Positions 29,641 to 40,700 of a stretch of 64,000 nucleotides of DNA are shown here, one piece after another; the stretch's first letter is position 1; each line of letters opens with the position of its first letter. A program made the translations under genes and the position numbers. This stretch comes from Elgaria multicarinata webbii. Taxonomy: Eukaryota > Chordata > Lepidosauria > Squamata > Anguidae. A model generated the notes under the pieces. It had not been told where the DNA came from and did no database searches. It saw only the letters and a list, made by a program, of their open reading frames with translations. The DNA lies in NCBI RefSeq assembly GCF_023053635.1, contig NC_086180.1, positions 35,206,947 to 35,270,946 of the forward strand, read 5' to 3'.

Positions 29641-32334
29641 CAGATTCTTAAACTTTTAAAACTTCTGTCATCTATTATACTCAGATTAGTTTTACACTGC
29701 TTTTGTAGATTAATTTTAATATGTATGACAATCCTATGGATGCTAGTTGTAGGGTAGTTCCGAATCCTGGATCTGACCTGGAACCCAGGACCCTGCACCC
29801 CGGCCCTGCTCCCTCTTGCAGCTGGCATGGAGAGAACCGCAAAAGTGGCAGCGGACGGAAGGCAAAGTGGGTGAGTCCGTGGGCAGGGAGGAGAGGGGAC
29901 TGCGGAAGCCTCCATATGAGAATCCTCAACTCTCCTGTTTCCCCCTCCCCAATACCATGTGAAAAAGCCCGCCTAGCTGAAACACAGAGCAGGAGGAGAG
30001 CAGGAACAAAGATCATATCCGCCCTGCCTCCTGCTTTGCTTTGGATAGCGGTAAGCCTCCAAGTTCAGAGGCTTAAGACCATCCTCATAGAATTGCGCCC
30101 TGGGTTGTTTTATGGTGCTTTCAATGTGTTGTTGTAAGCTGCTCTGACAATGTATTTGAAGGGCCGGGTATAAATCTAAATAATAAATAACAAAGGAATT
30201 CCTGTATAATAATAATAATAATAATGGTAGTTGCAACAATGTATTCCACAACATCTGTACCAAGTCCAAGTCAAGTTTATTGTATTTAGCAACCAGCCAT
30301 TATACAGTTTCACATAGATGTGTTTCATTCATTCATTCCCTTGGCCTTTGTGTGCAAGAGCAGGGCCAGCACAAGAAATGAATGATCCATGGTTGGACTA
30401 GCTCCCTTGTGTGGTTTTTTAAGCCTTTCAAGAAGGCCCTGCCCCCTTTTTTCTTCAGACCCACCCACCACTGGAATTCAACTCTCAGGCTGAAAGAAGT
30501 TCAACACCCCTGTTGCAGGTTGTTTCTTTTATTCTAAATAATGTGGAATGCCATTCTATGCTGGAGGCAACCTATCAGGGATATTTGAGCCGTCAAGTGA
30601 GCTTTTTAGCAAAGTTATTATAGGGTTCCATGTCAAAGCTCTCTAGACAGTTCACAAAGTAAAACAACAGAAAAACATAAATAAAAAGCAGAACAATCAC
30701 AGAATAAAGACAGACCTGCTTACACAGCAAAAAACCAAAAACCAACAAACAAAAACCCCTGCTTGAATAAACCTGCTGGTGAAAGGACAGCAGAGAGGGA
30801 GCCAACCTTGCCTCTCTTGGCAGGGAGTTCCACAGGGGAACTAATGCAACTGATAACTAGCTAAACTAGTGGTTTGAGAATGGGACAAATCCACACAGCT
30901 CCTGGAAGGAAGCGCTGCAGAGTGTCCTGTTCTGGAAGCACTTGCTTGGGCTTGTTTTCTTCTGAACATTGGATAGTGCCCATGATGTAAGGAAACTTCC
31001 TATGTTCTTATGTTTTGGAGTTTTGTCCGTATGATGGAAAACACTAAGTTTTCTCCTATTTGAGGGCTCAGTATAAGAAATCTACTTTGAACGTTTATGC
31101 TTTAATTTTCTTATGGAGCAGTATTGTCAGAACTTTGGCTTTTTTAGAAGCAGCACTATGGAAGACTTCTGGCACCCACATATCTGTTTTCTGCCTAACC
31201 TTGAAATACGTATTTCCTTGAATTAGGGCTAAATTTGTTAGTTTTTCCAAAACGCTTTCCCTCATGTTACAGCTTCCCAAATACGTCACATTCTAAGATG
31301 GAATATTTACCCGTGTTATTCCTATGAATTGGCCATATAATTATAGGTCTTCATTCTCTTACAGCAAGGAATCAGCAAAATAGAAATGTACTGACACACC
31401 AGAGATGTAAGTTGGAATTCCTTTGGAAAGGTTATCAATGAAGAAGCCATCCTGGAGATCAAGATCTGCCCTGAAGGCCTGGTACTCGACTTACCTGTTT
31501 TAAAGTGCAGTCGTATTTCTGTTTACACAAAAATAAGATAGGGGTGGGTGAATCAATTTCTATTCTCTCAGTTTCTCATTGTTTTATTTTTAACTTTGGT
31601 TTGTCCCCATTTTTAAAAAAAGCCTGAAAGAAAATGTGTATGCATACATACATTTTAGTGCACAACATTAACTAATAAACACATTCTTTGCATGAATTTT
31701 CCCTAATATAATTCATTTTGGGTGTTATTTTCACTTGTATATGCATTTTTTCTGTACATTTTGGATTGGAAAACTCCACTGCAAAATTCAGTGAAATTCT
31801 GAAGGATAACTGAGTTTCAGTTCAAGTATTAGTTCAAATTAGGTAAGTTTGCACTCAAACTTATTGTATTGTAAACTGAATGAATTTCTCCCCCATCCCT
31901 AAGAGCTGCTCGTGATTGGTCATTCTTGGAGGTTTGCACAGAGGTTTGCAAGTCCTTTACATGATGTTGTCAACTTCAGGGACGTCTCCCGTGCTTTCCC
32001 CCTTTATCTTGCTTTCCAAAATATTGGAGATAAACTGAAATAAAAATTAACGCAATATATCAGCAGTGTGTAATGCCAACATAGAGCTATAAAACAACCA
32101 CTAGATGGTGATGTTTCATTGAACGTATATAACATTGCTGAGAAAGGAAGATTTCAATTCCAAATCACATGTTTGCCATCTAAAGGAGCCCACTGTAATC
32201 CAGAAAGACTTTGGAAGAAGAAAACCCTATAAAGGTGTGGGATTTTTGCATAATGTAGAGAAGCGCTCAGATATGTCTGACTGTGTCCAATGGGGCTCAC
32301 ACCCAAATAAGTGTGTATATGATTACAAACTTAG

Positions 32335-32540
32335 AATACCATAAAGAGCACATCCATTCTTCCCAAACCCAAATTCAATGTCTGGTTACTTTGTGCCTCT
32401 GTCCCGCCATCTATTTGGTTTTTGAAGGGCTGGTTCCTTGAAATAATATATTTTAGTCCCACACCCTCATGGTATATCCACTCTCCCCAAACCCAGTTCC
32501 AGTACTGGCCACTTTCTGTGTCTACCCTGCCTTCAGGCAT
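32335..32540. repeat. imperfect direct repeat, ~127 bp apart
   Basis: CACATCCATTCTTCCCAAAC with following sequence at ~32,347 and ATATCCACTCTCCCCAAACC with following sequence at ~32,474 are diverged copies of about 60 bp. Confidence 0.5.
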
Positions 32541-32734
32541 GTATCCTAACTCACATTACAGCTGGAAGTCCTAATTTTCTTATTCTAAAGATTACATTTT
32601 CAATGGGGTAAAACCATGCATCAATGGGGCAAAACCAGTCCTCTATCTGTCCATGTAATCATGCCTAGCAGTTGAAATTAGTTCTGGACTGTAGTGAAGA
32701 AAATTGGAACATTCTTAAATCAAATGAGGACGAA

Positions 32735-32830
32735 GATTTACAGTGCAGTTCTATACAAGTCTACCCAGAAGTAAGCCCTACTGAGATCAGTTGGATTTAC
32801 TCATGAGGAAATCCATACTGGATTGCAGCC
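32735..32830. repeat. dispersed AAGTAAGCCCTACTG repeat
   Basis: CCCAGAAGTAAGCCCTACTG and following sequence to GGATTGCAGCC match the family described at 18,485. Confidence 0.6.
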
Positions 32831-33984
32831 TCAGTCTTGGTGGTGGTTGTTAAAACCATCTTTGTTGGATACTGGTTTCAGAGATCATTGACTGGCTAAT
32901 TACAACGTGGGATGAAACATTAATGGTGAAAATGAAGTTTCATGAAGTTCAAAAAAGACAGAGTAAGCACTGATCCTTTCCATACAAAATGGCACAAATC
33001 TATCCTTTTCTGGGTGCTGCCTATGTGCTCTGTTACCCCGTGGTAGCTGTGTTGTGGGTCTACATTGGTTGTACAACACAGCTGCCAACTCGCAGCCACC
33101 ACGGGGCTTTTCCCTAAAGCTGCAGTTTCAAACAGTTGGGGACTTACCATGACTCTTTGCTTTGATGTGAGGTCACCACTGCCTTCCCACCATCTGTTGG
33201 CGGTGACCTTGCTTCAGTTTCAGGCTAGGGACATTCTGGGGGTGGATTGCGACCACTGATAGGTCACTGGAAGAATGGGGAACTCCAGAGAGAGGGCAGG
33301 GGGTGGGCCTGATGATCCAAACGGCCGCTGAAAAGCCCATGCTCTCTCCTGCTGTGGTGATCAACTATCCCCATCCTGAAGCTGCAATGCTGCAGGGTTT
33401 TAAGGGAATGTGGGGCTGTGAAGATACCCTGAGAAATTATGTACCTGAATTGGGCTCTACAAGACCTTTGGCTATGCATGCAAGACGTATTTATTTGTCA
33501 ATGTGTTTGTTATACCTAAGAATAATAAAAAATATTAAGAAGACAAAAGTAAGCGTCCATATCTTTATACCAAACTAGCCAATGACCTGCCAGTATCGTA
33601 GGCAATGAAAATCACTGAACTTCTTGCCCCATCTGCTTCCTTTCTCCTCCATTGTAGATCTTCCATCAGACCTAATAAACTGAAAGTGAGGAGCACGCTA
33701 ACATTCATTGAAACAAAAGCTGTCTCTACACGAGGCATTTATTGTGTGCTCATGGACATTTGCGGGTCCTTTTCACAATGACATCAAGGCTGCAGGATTT
33801 TTGCTTGATGTAGAGAAGCACAAAGACATGAGTAAATAATTGTTTCAGACTGACATACAACTTTTCAACTGTGACCTTTAACTCTTTCTGCTAAATACTT
33901 CAATGTGCCTTGTCCACTTTACAGCATTTGTTGGACCTGGGTCCTAGTTAAAGCATTAACTAGTTAAAGCATTAACTACTATCT

Positions 33985-34070
33985 ATTTCATTCAGTTGTT
34001 ACGTTTCTATACTGCCCAATAGTCAAAGCTCTCTGGGCAGTTCACACAAATTAAAATCCTAAAATACAAC
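33985..34070. repeat. dispersed repeat, TATACTGCCCAATAGTCAAAGC
   Basis: TTTCTATACTGCCCAATAGT, then AAAGCTCTCTGGGCAGTTCA, matches the reverse-oriented copy at 59,335-59,403. A reptile LINE/SINE 3'-tail-like repeat, family not assigned. Confidence 0.55.
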
Positions 34071-34615
34071 ATTTACTAAGCACCTCTGACATTTGAAATA
34101 ACTGAGCTATCTTCCTCATTCTCTTACTTACTAAAGTCAATAAAATTTAGAAAGATCAATGAATAATTCTTGTTTCTGTCTGTCATACTGCAAACAGCTC
34201 AAAGTTCAGTAAAAACTTAAATGATTGTTTTTACTGAATAACATTGGGGAATATCAGATTTATTATACATGTAACGCTCTGTGTATATATATATTAATGG
34301 ATGGTCTTTAATACTAATTGTCATGTTTTTTGTAAATCGTTCAAAACCTCAGTGAAGCACTATAGCATTCTACCATAAACACCAGGCTTGAACAGCTATT
34401 TCAATATTCCTTGTGGGTGTGTCCTGCTTTGTTGCTCTTACATATTCTTAGTACTGGTATTGCTCAAAGTTTCAGGAATGTCAAGTAAGTTTTTTTAAAA
34501 AAAAAATACGGGAGGAAAAAGATAAGGACAAGGAAAAAAGGGATGAGAAATATGCATTAACGTAAGAGGAAGAAGTATTTGGTCACCTTTGAAGCATTTA
34601 TTGCTCTCTGTTAGG

Positions 34616-34624
34616 TATAAAAAG
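34616..34624 (+). promoter_or_regulatory. TATA box of the acidic secreted-protein gene
   Basis: TATAAAAAG lies 92 bp upstream of the ATG at 34708. A start site near 34,647 would leave a 5' UTR of about 60 nt. It is the best TATA match near a signal-peptide ATG in this interval. Confidence 0.6.
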
Positions 34625-34707
34625 GAAGCCTAGACCTGGGTAACATCACAGTAGGGTGTTAACAACCCAAAGAAGTCCTGTTTCAGAGAGACTAAGATCT
34701 GAACGCA

Positions 34708-34791
34708 ATGAGGCTGCACTTCCTGGCTGCTGTTCTCCTCTTCTGTCTTCTAGCCCTGGAGAAGTCCAGAGCAGCTCCATTACCAGCAGAG
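34708..34791 (+). CDS. acidic protein exon 1 (signal peptide)
   Basis: 28 codons: short basic start, hydrophobic core AAVLLFCLLAL, then EKSRA before APLPAE. Donor GAG|GTAAGG is near consensus and phase 0. Confidence 0.7.
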
Positions 34792-37700
34792 GTAAGGCTG
34801 GCGAGTGACTTTAGATGGGAACCCAGTGAATGTTTTTAGAGGTTACTTATGAACTTTCAACTGTATGTCTCAGTTTGTAACATCCCAGGTTTTTTTTTAA
34901 AAAAAGCTGCCAGAGCTATACTAGAGTGACCAGGTACTAAAGAAGGGAGGGCTCCTGCAGCTTTAACTGTTGTGATGAAGAGGGAATTTCACCAGGTGCT
35001 GCATGCATACCAATGACACCTGCTAAAATCCCCTTTTCTGTACAACTGTTAAAGATACAGGAGCCCTGTCCTCCTTTTCATATGGTCACACTAACTAGGT
35101 AAGAGTGGTGACAGAGACAGTCTTCCTTGGGCTCTGTCCTGCCTTATGTAGTCCATTCTTTTTTAGCCTGACATTTAAGTTTAGGGAATCCCTATGTTAC
35201 GAGTGTATTCCTATACTCATTTCCTTGGGGAAAAGCTCCATTGAACTCAATGGAACATACTTCTGAGTAAATGCGTATAGAACGTTGCTGTAAACTATGT
35301 TGTGAAACTTTATGTCTCAGACCAGTGGTGGCTACATGTGCTCCACCTGTACTTTTTTTTTTGCAGCCCCTGCCGCTGGACTGCTGAAATTCAGCGACAA
35401 TTCAATGGCTGGGATTTCACTGGTGGGTGGGTGGGTGCCCCCATGGGCTCCGGCGACTGGAAATTGGCCTCCAGACCCTCAGAGGTTGCCCACCTGTCGT
35501 AGACACCATATTCCTCATCAACCAGTAATCACAGATACACACAAAATTGTGCACTCTTCCTCTTATCCTTTCAATTTTTCATGAAATTAGTTGCAATACA
35601 GAGAGCCTTGCCGTTTTAGTCATCATTAGGAGCAATCTTCTAAATCAAACTCTTCTTCCTTCCCATTCTGGGAAGCAGCTTCATATGTCACCCCAAGCCC
35701 AAACTGTTTTGTTGTTGTGACCTGTTCCTCATTAGTACAGATCATAATGTTCAAAACTATCAAGAATGCTTTTGAATTGTTGGTTTCAAAATTGGGCGTT
35801 TGTTGTTCAAAGTTTGTGATCAAGGTAAGTTTACATGTAGACTGCTTGTTTTCAATCCAGGCTCAAAATTATCGGGTGGTGAACAAATCGCACACACCAG
35901 CACCTTTTACTGAAGAAACTTTGGCAATTTGCAAAATTGTGACCTCAGTTTATGGGGGACAAACTGCTCACAACAGGTTCACAAGAAGCATAACTGGAGC
36001 TTGGATCAACATATCATGCCAAAACAACTGTTTATTAAGTAGATTAGAGTGTCAGCAACTGGCCGAAGAAACCTTGTTCTTCCTTTGTGACACAAATTAT
36101 CACCAGGTGCAGCCTTCTGCTATTTCTTACCCTTGTTGCAGAATGTCAGAGTTGGCTCAGGGACCTAGTTCATGGAAGGCTGGTGCTGTTCCTATTCACT
36201 TGCCCTTGCCCCCTTGCCTGAGGCGGACTCTGTACTGAGCCTGTGTTGGGGTCTGTTTTCTCTGACGCTTATGCCCATTTGACCCACACCTATAATGTTA
36301 GCATAAGAACATGCAAAGAGCTGTGCTGGATCAGTCCACCCAGTCCAGCATTCTACTCGCATACCGGCCAACCAGCTGCCTGCAGGGCTAGAAGCCACTG
36401 ATAGTAATCTTCTCCAGGAATTTGTTCAGCCCCCTTTTACAGCCGTCCACAATGGGTTTTCGTCACTACATCTTGTAGAAGTGAATTCCATACTTTATGT
36501 ATATGCTGTGTTAAGAAGTCCTTCCTTTTATCTGCCCTGACTCTCCCAAAATTAGCTTCATGGGATGACCCTATTGCATTCTCCTGTTATAGGAGAGAGA
36601 GAAATTGCCTCCCTCTCTACTTTCTCCACACCATGCATGTCATGTCTTGCCTCCTTCCAAACCTAAAAAAACCCCAAAGAGTTGAAACCTTTTTTTCCTC
36701 ATAAGGGAGTTGCTCTCCTTTTTGTTGCCTTTTTTTTTTGTTTGGTTTCAAGTGTGGTTACCAGAATTGTACATAGTATTTCAAGTGTGGTCATACCATG
36801 GAATTGCATACGTCTATGGCATTTGGGAGTGGTGGTTTAAAATTCCTTATCTAGAATGTCTAATCTTTATATGCCTACATACTGAGGGGGATGCTTGAGC
36901 CGGGACCTGCTGCATCCTGCAAGGCAGATGCTAAACCCTGCTGCTATTATTCTTATGCACCCCTCCAGAATGTGATGTGCTTGGGGTCAGTCTAAATTAC
37001 CTTGAGAGATCCCTTACAACTCAGTTCTTCTGAGTACAAAGAGATTAAGGATTTCCCTGTGATTCCTGATTTGGTAACCTTTGTTCTACTAGGCCCAGGG
37101 GAAGGGCCGAGTGAGTCCTGGTGGGTAGGAGGATGTGAGGCTGGGGAAAGGGTGACTCTCAGATCAAAGAAATTCCCCATACTGCTGATAGGGCGGAGGG
37201 ATTGAATGGACAGGCAATGTTATGGACCTTTGTCTAGAGGACAGTAAACAAAATGCCACAAATCTCCAGTTCCCTCCTTCTAGGAAAATGAAGTCTGGAT
37301 GAGTGCTGAAGCTCCTGCAAGTTCTCCCTTCTCAATAATGGGGTGCAGGAGCATTGCTTTTGTATACTCCCAGCTGTGTGTAGGTTATTGCCTGGTTGTG
37401 GCTAAGCCTGAGAGCTTTCTGTAGCTTTACCTCCACCCCCATTTTACCAGTTGCCAAGCGTGTGCTTTACCACTGAGCCGCAGCCCCTGCAGTAAACTTT
37501 AAAGGAGAGGATTTAATCGGGGGGGGGGGGAATTGGGAGTGCTGCAATGTCCATTTATATGAATCCTTTATTGCTTGCCCTCTCCCTAGAGTGGGTGATA
37601 ATTTCTTTCCATTTTGGCTTGGGCAGCGGATACTCGTAGCTTATGCAGGGGCGAAGGCCTTCTTTAGGGCGGCTCTTAAAAGTAACTCGTGCCTCTGTTA

Positions 37701-40700
37701 CTTTTGTTTGTACTTGTGCTGCCACCAACATGGGGCTGGTTCCATTTTAAAATGGCCACTGCCATGTGACCTATCCTTTCCCAATAGTAGCTGCCAAATG
37801 CTGTATGAAGCAGGGAGGGGGGGAATTATACCCTTTGTTTAAGTCTGGCTGAGCTGGTGAGAAATTAAAAGGGGGAAGGAGCATGTTGCTTCCTGAGCCG
37901 GGTGGGGGGAGAAAGTTATAGACTTTTGCTGCCCTAGTTAACTTTTGCAGCCTCACCCCCTCCTGCTTCCTTTCTTCCCGCCTTTTAGGGTTTCCTTTCC
38001 TCCCAGGACCACCTCCCTCTCCTGCTCCTTGATCTCCAAACTCCCAGCAAAGAGTTTGCTCCTCTTCCACTGCTTTCCCTCCCAGAAAGCGTGATCTTTG
38101 TCTTGACGGTAATGGAGGCCTTGCTGCTCTTCCCTGCTTGGCTTTCTGAGGTCTTTTGCCTGCTCCTGATTTATAGCAGGGTGGGTGGGTTGCTCCTTCT
38201 TGAGCCCATTTTCTGGAGCTCTTTTGAGAACTCAGTGGTCTCTTTCCCCCATGGATTTACTCTTGGGAAAGTAAGCAACTGCTGAAGCCAGCAACTGCAG
38301 TCCTGGAGCTGCACATGAGGACTGCCTGAGCTTGAACTGGAGGCAGAACAAAGGAGAGATCTAACTCTGCCGGGTCTGCCTCTTTGGCCACAGCCATCAT
38401 CGTGCTGATTGGCTCAGCAGTCCCCTCCTGGGAAGGAGGTGCTGCTGCTGGGTCTGTGCTGCTGCGGTGGCTATACTACCGCACCGCGCTCCACCAGCCT
38501 TTCTCCCTTCGCTGACAGCCAGTGCGCCTCACAATTCACTGCTCCCCATTAAGTGGGGAACTAGGCTTCTCCACTTTTAGATTTCAACGTGTTCTTGTAT
38601 TCTAAAGCATCATCACACAGGGGGAAAATGTGTTTCCTTACGGTTGCTTCTTGGCCCCCACTTTTGTCCTTCATTACTTCCTCTTTCTTCCCGGAGAAGA
38701 AAGAGGAAGTAAACAAAGAGCACATAGCCCATTCTGGGGACCTTTTTATAATGCTGCTTTTTCGCACACAGCAGGAGATCGCGGCACACTCTGTTTTTTA
38801 AAAAGAAGTTGGATTAAAAGGGGTCTATTTTGCGATGGAAAAACGAGTGGAAGGTGCAGACGTTGCTGTCTAAAGGATGTGCGAACATCCGTAAGTGGGC
38901 AGTAGCGAGTGTACGATCTGATGAGGCCCATCATCTGATGATGCCCATCGTCATGGAGGATGTTAACAATACACTACGTTGTTTTGCTATCTTTTAATTG
39001 GGGAAGTTTCAAGGATTACGAAAACAACTTTTGACATTATGAAGTTCAACAGGTTCAATGCCCTTAGTCCCAGATATGCTGCTCTCCGTTTCTTTGAAAC
39101 TGCAGGTTTATAACTAGGGGCATGACCCTATGCTTGTTTAGATAGAAAAAGGTCCTACTGGCTGGGGAATGCTGGGATTTTTCGGAGTTCTTTTCTGTCT
39201 AAACTTACCTAGGATTGCTCCTTAAGCCACTTTCCCCCCTATAAGGGATAGTGTAAAAGAAGAGAATGAGGGTGACTTTCAGTCTAAAGGAGATCTTTTT
39301 CCTTAATATTATTTCATATTAAGCTAGCCTGGGAGTATTCACATTGTGACTGCTATTGCACACTAAACCAAAATGCTTGTCCTTTCTTTGAAACTGGCTC
39401 AAACCTTTCACATGAAGCTCTACACGTATCCTTCTGAAACACTGGAGGTTTCTCACTTAGGTAGGATCTACCCTGCTGCTTTAAAACTGGGGCCCAGGAT
39501 GCACTCCATATTCAGTTTTCAAACTGATTTCAAAGTGTTATATCCTGCTTGGTGTAGATCTGGCCTTAGTGATACGTTTAGGATGCTTGCAACTTTAACA
39601 ACTAGAAGGAACATAGAGGGGTACACATGGAATCTTTTGGAGCCCTCAAGATCACAAGACTACTCCTGCAGAAACTCCTTTGGGTCTATCGTTTTGAAAA
39701 TTGGCAGACTTGATTCCCTTGGAAAGGGCAACATTGCATATCTAACGCTGAATTACAGACCCTCAAGAAGGGGGGAAAGGTTTGTATGTATTCCAGACTT
39801 TGAGGAAGCTTCAAGGTTTAAGAAAATAAATCAACATTTCATGTTACAGATAACAAAGGGAGCTAGGTGGTCTCTAAAGAAACTGTACACCACATTGTCT
39901 TTCTTGTACTTATTCAGTTTCTACTTCAAATGGAGACATTTAGAATTAAATTCCATTTATACTCCACAGGAAAGTAAAGAAGACAGAGATAAAGAAAATG
40001 CAGGTGATGAAAATGATGATGACATAGATGCCAATGCTGACAAAAAGGGTGATGAGGCAGATGATGATTTACATGAACAAGTAAGAAGACTTCATAAAAA
40101 TGTCAGCAATGAATCAGACAATGAATTAGATGACAAAAATGACAAAGATGGTGATGATTCAGATGACGATTCAGATGAGCACAAAAGAAGACCACGCAGA
40201 GCTATCAGCAATGAATCAGATGACAGCGATGAATCGGACGACAGCAGTAACAAATATCATGACGATTCTGATGAGCACAAAAGAAGACCATACAGCGATA
40301 TCAGCAATGAGTCCAAAGACAGCAATGGCTCAGAGGACAGCAATTACAAAGATGGTGATGATTCTGATGATGATTCAAAAGAAGGCAAAAGAAGACCACG
40401 CAGAGATGAAAGAAATGAATCAGCAAACAGCAATGAATCAGACGACAGCAATGACAAAGATGGTGATGATTCAGATAATGAATCAGACAAGCGCAAAAGA
40501 AGACCACGCAGAGATGGCAGCAATGAGTCAGACGATAACAATGATAAAGATGGCGGTGATTTAGACGATGATTCAAAAGAGGACAAAAGAAGACCACGCA
40601 GAGATGTCAGCACTGAATCAGACGACAACACTGACAATGATGGTGATGATTCAGATGATGATTCAAAAGAGGACAAAAGAAGACCACGCAGAGATGTCAG

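Larger units (their letters stand above)
29641..34607. other. intergenic, scattered repeats, no gene seen
   Basis: Contains a short ATA run near 30,208 and fragments of a repeat with CAAAGCTCTCTRGRCAGTTCACA (30,630-30,665; 33,985-34,070). It also holds a ~60-bp imperfect direct repeat (32,345 and 32,472) and a dispersed AAGTAAGCCCTACTGAG copy near 32,760. No coding signature is recognisable on either strand. Confidence 0.4.

Noticed and set aside
33000-33440. Overlapping open frames on both strands.
   Set aside because: No domain, signal or splice signature; composition and local inverted segments look like an old non-coding DNA element.
39373-39969. Upstream extension of the acidic frame to an ATG at 39373.
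   Set aside because: It runs through an old foldback element (39,466-39,556), is not acidic, and a good splice acceptor sits at 39,969 exactly where composition changes.
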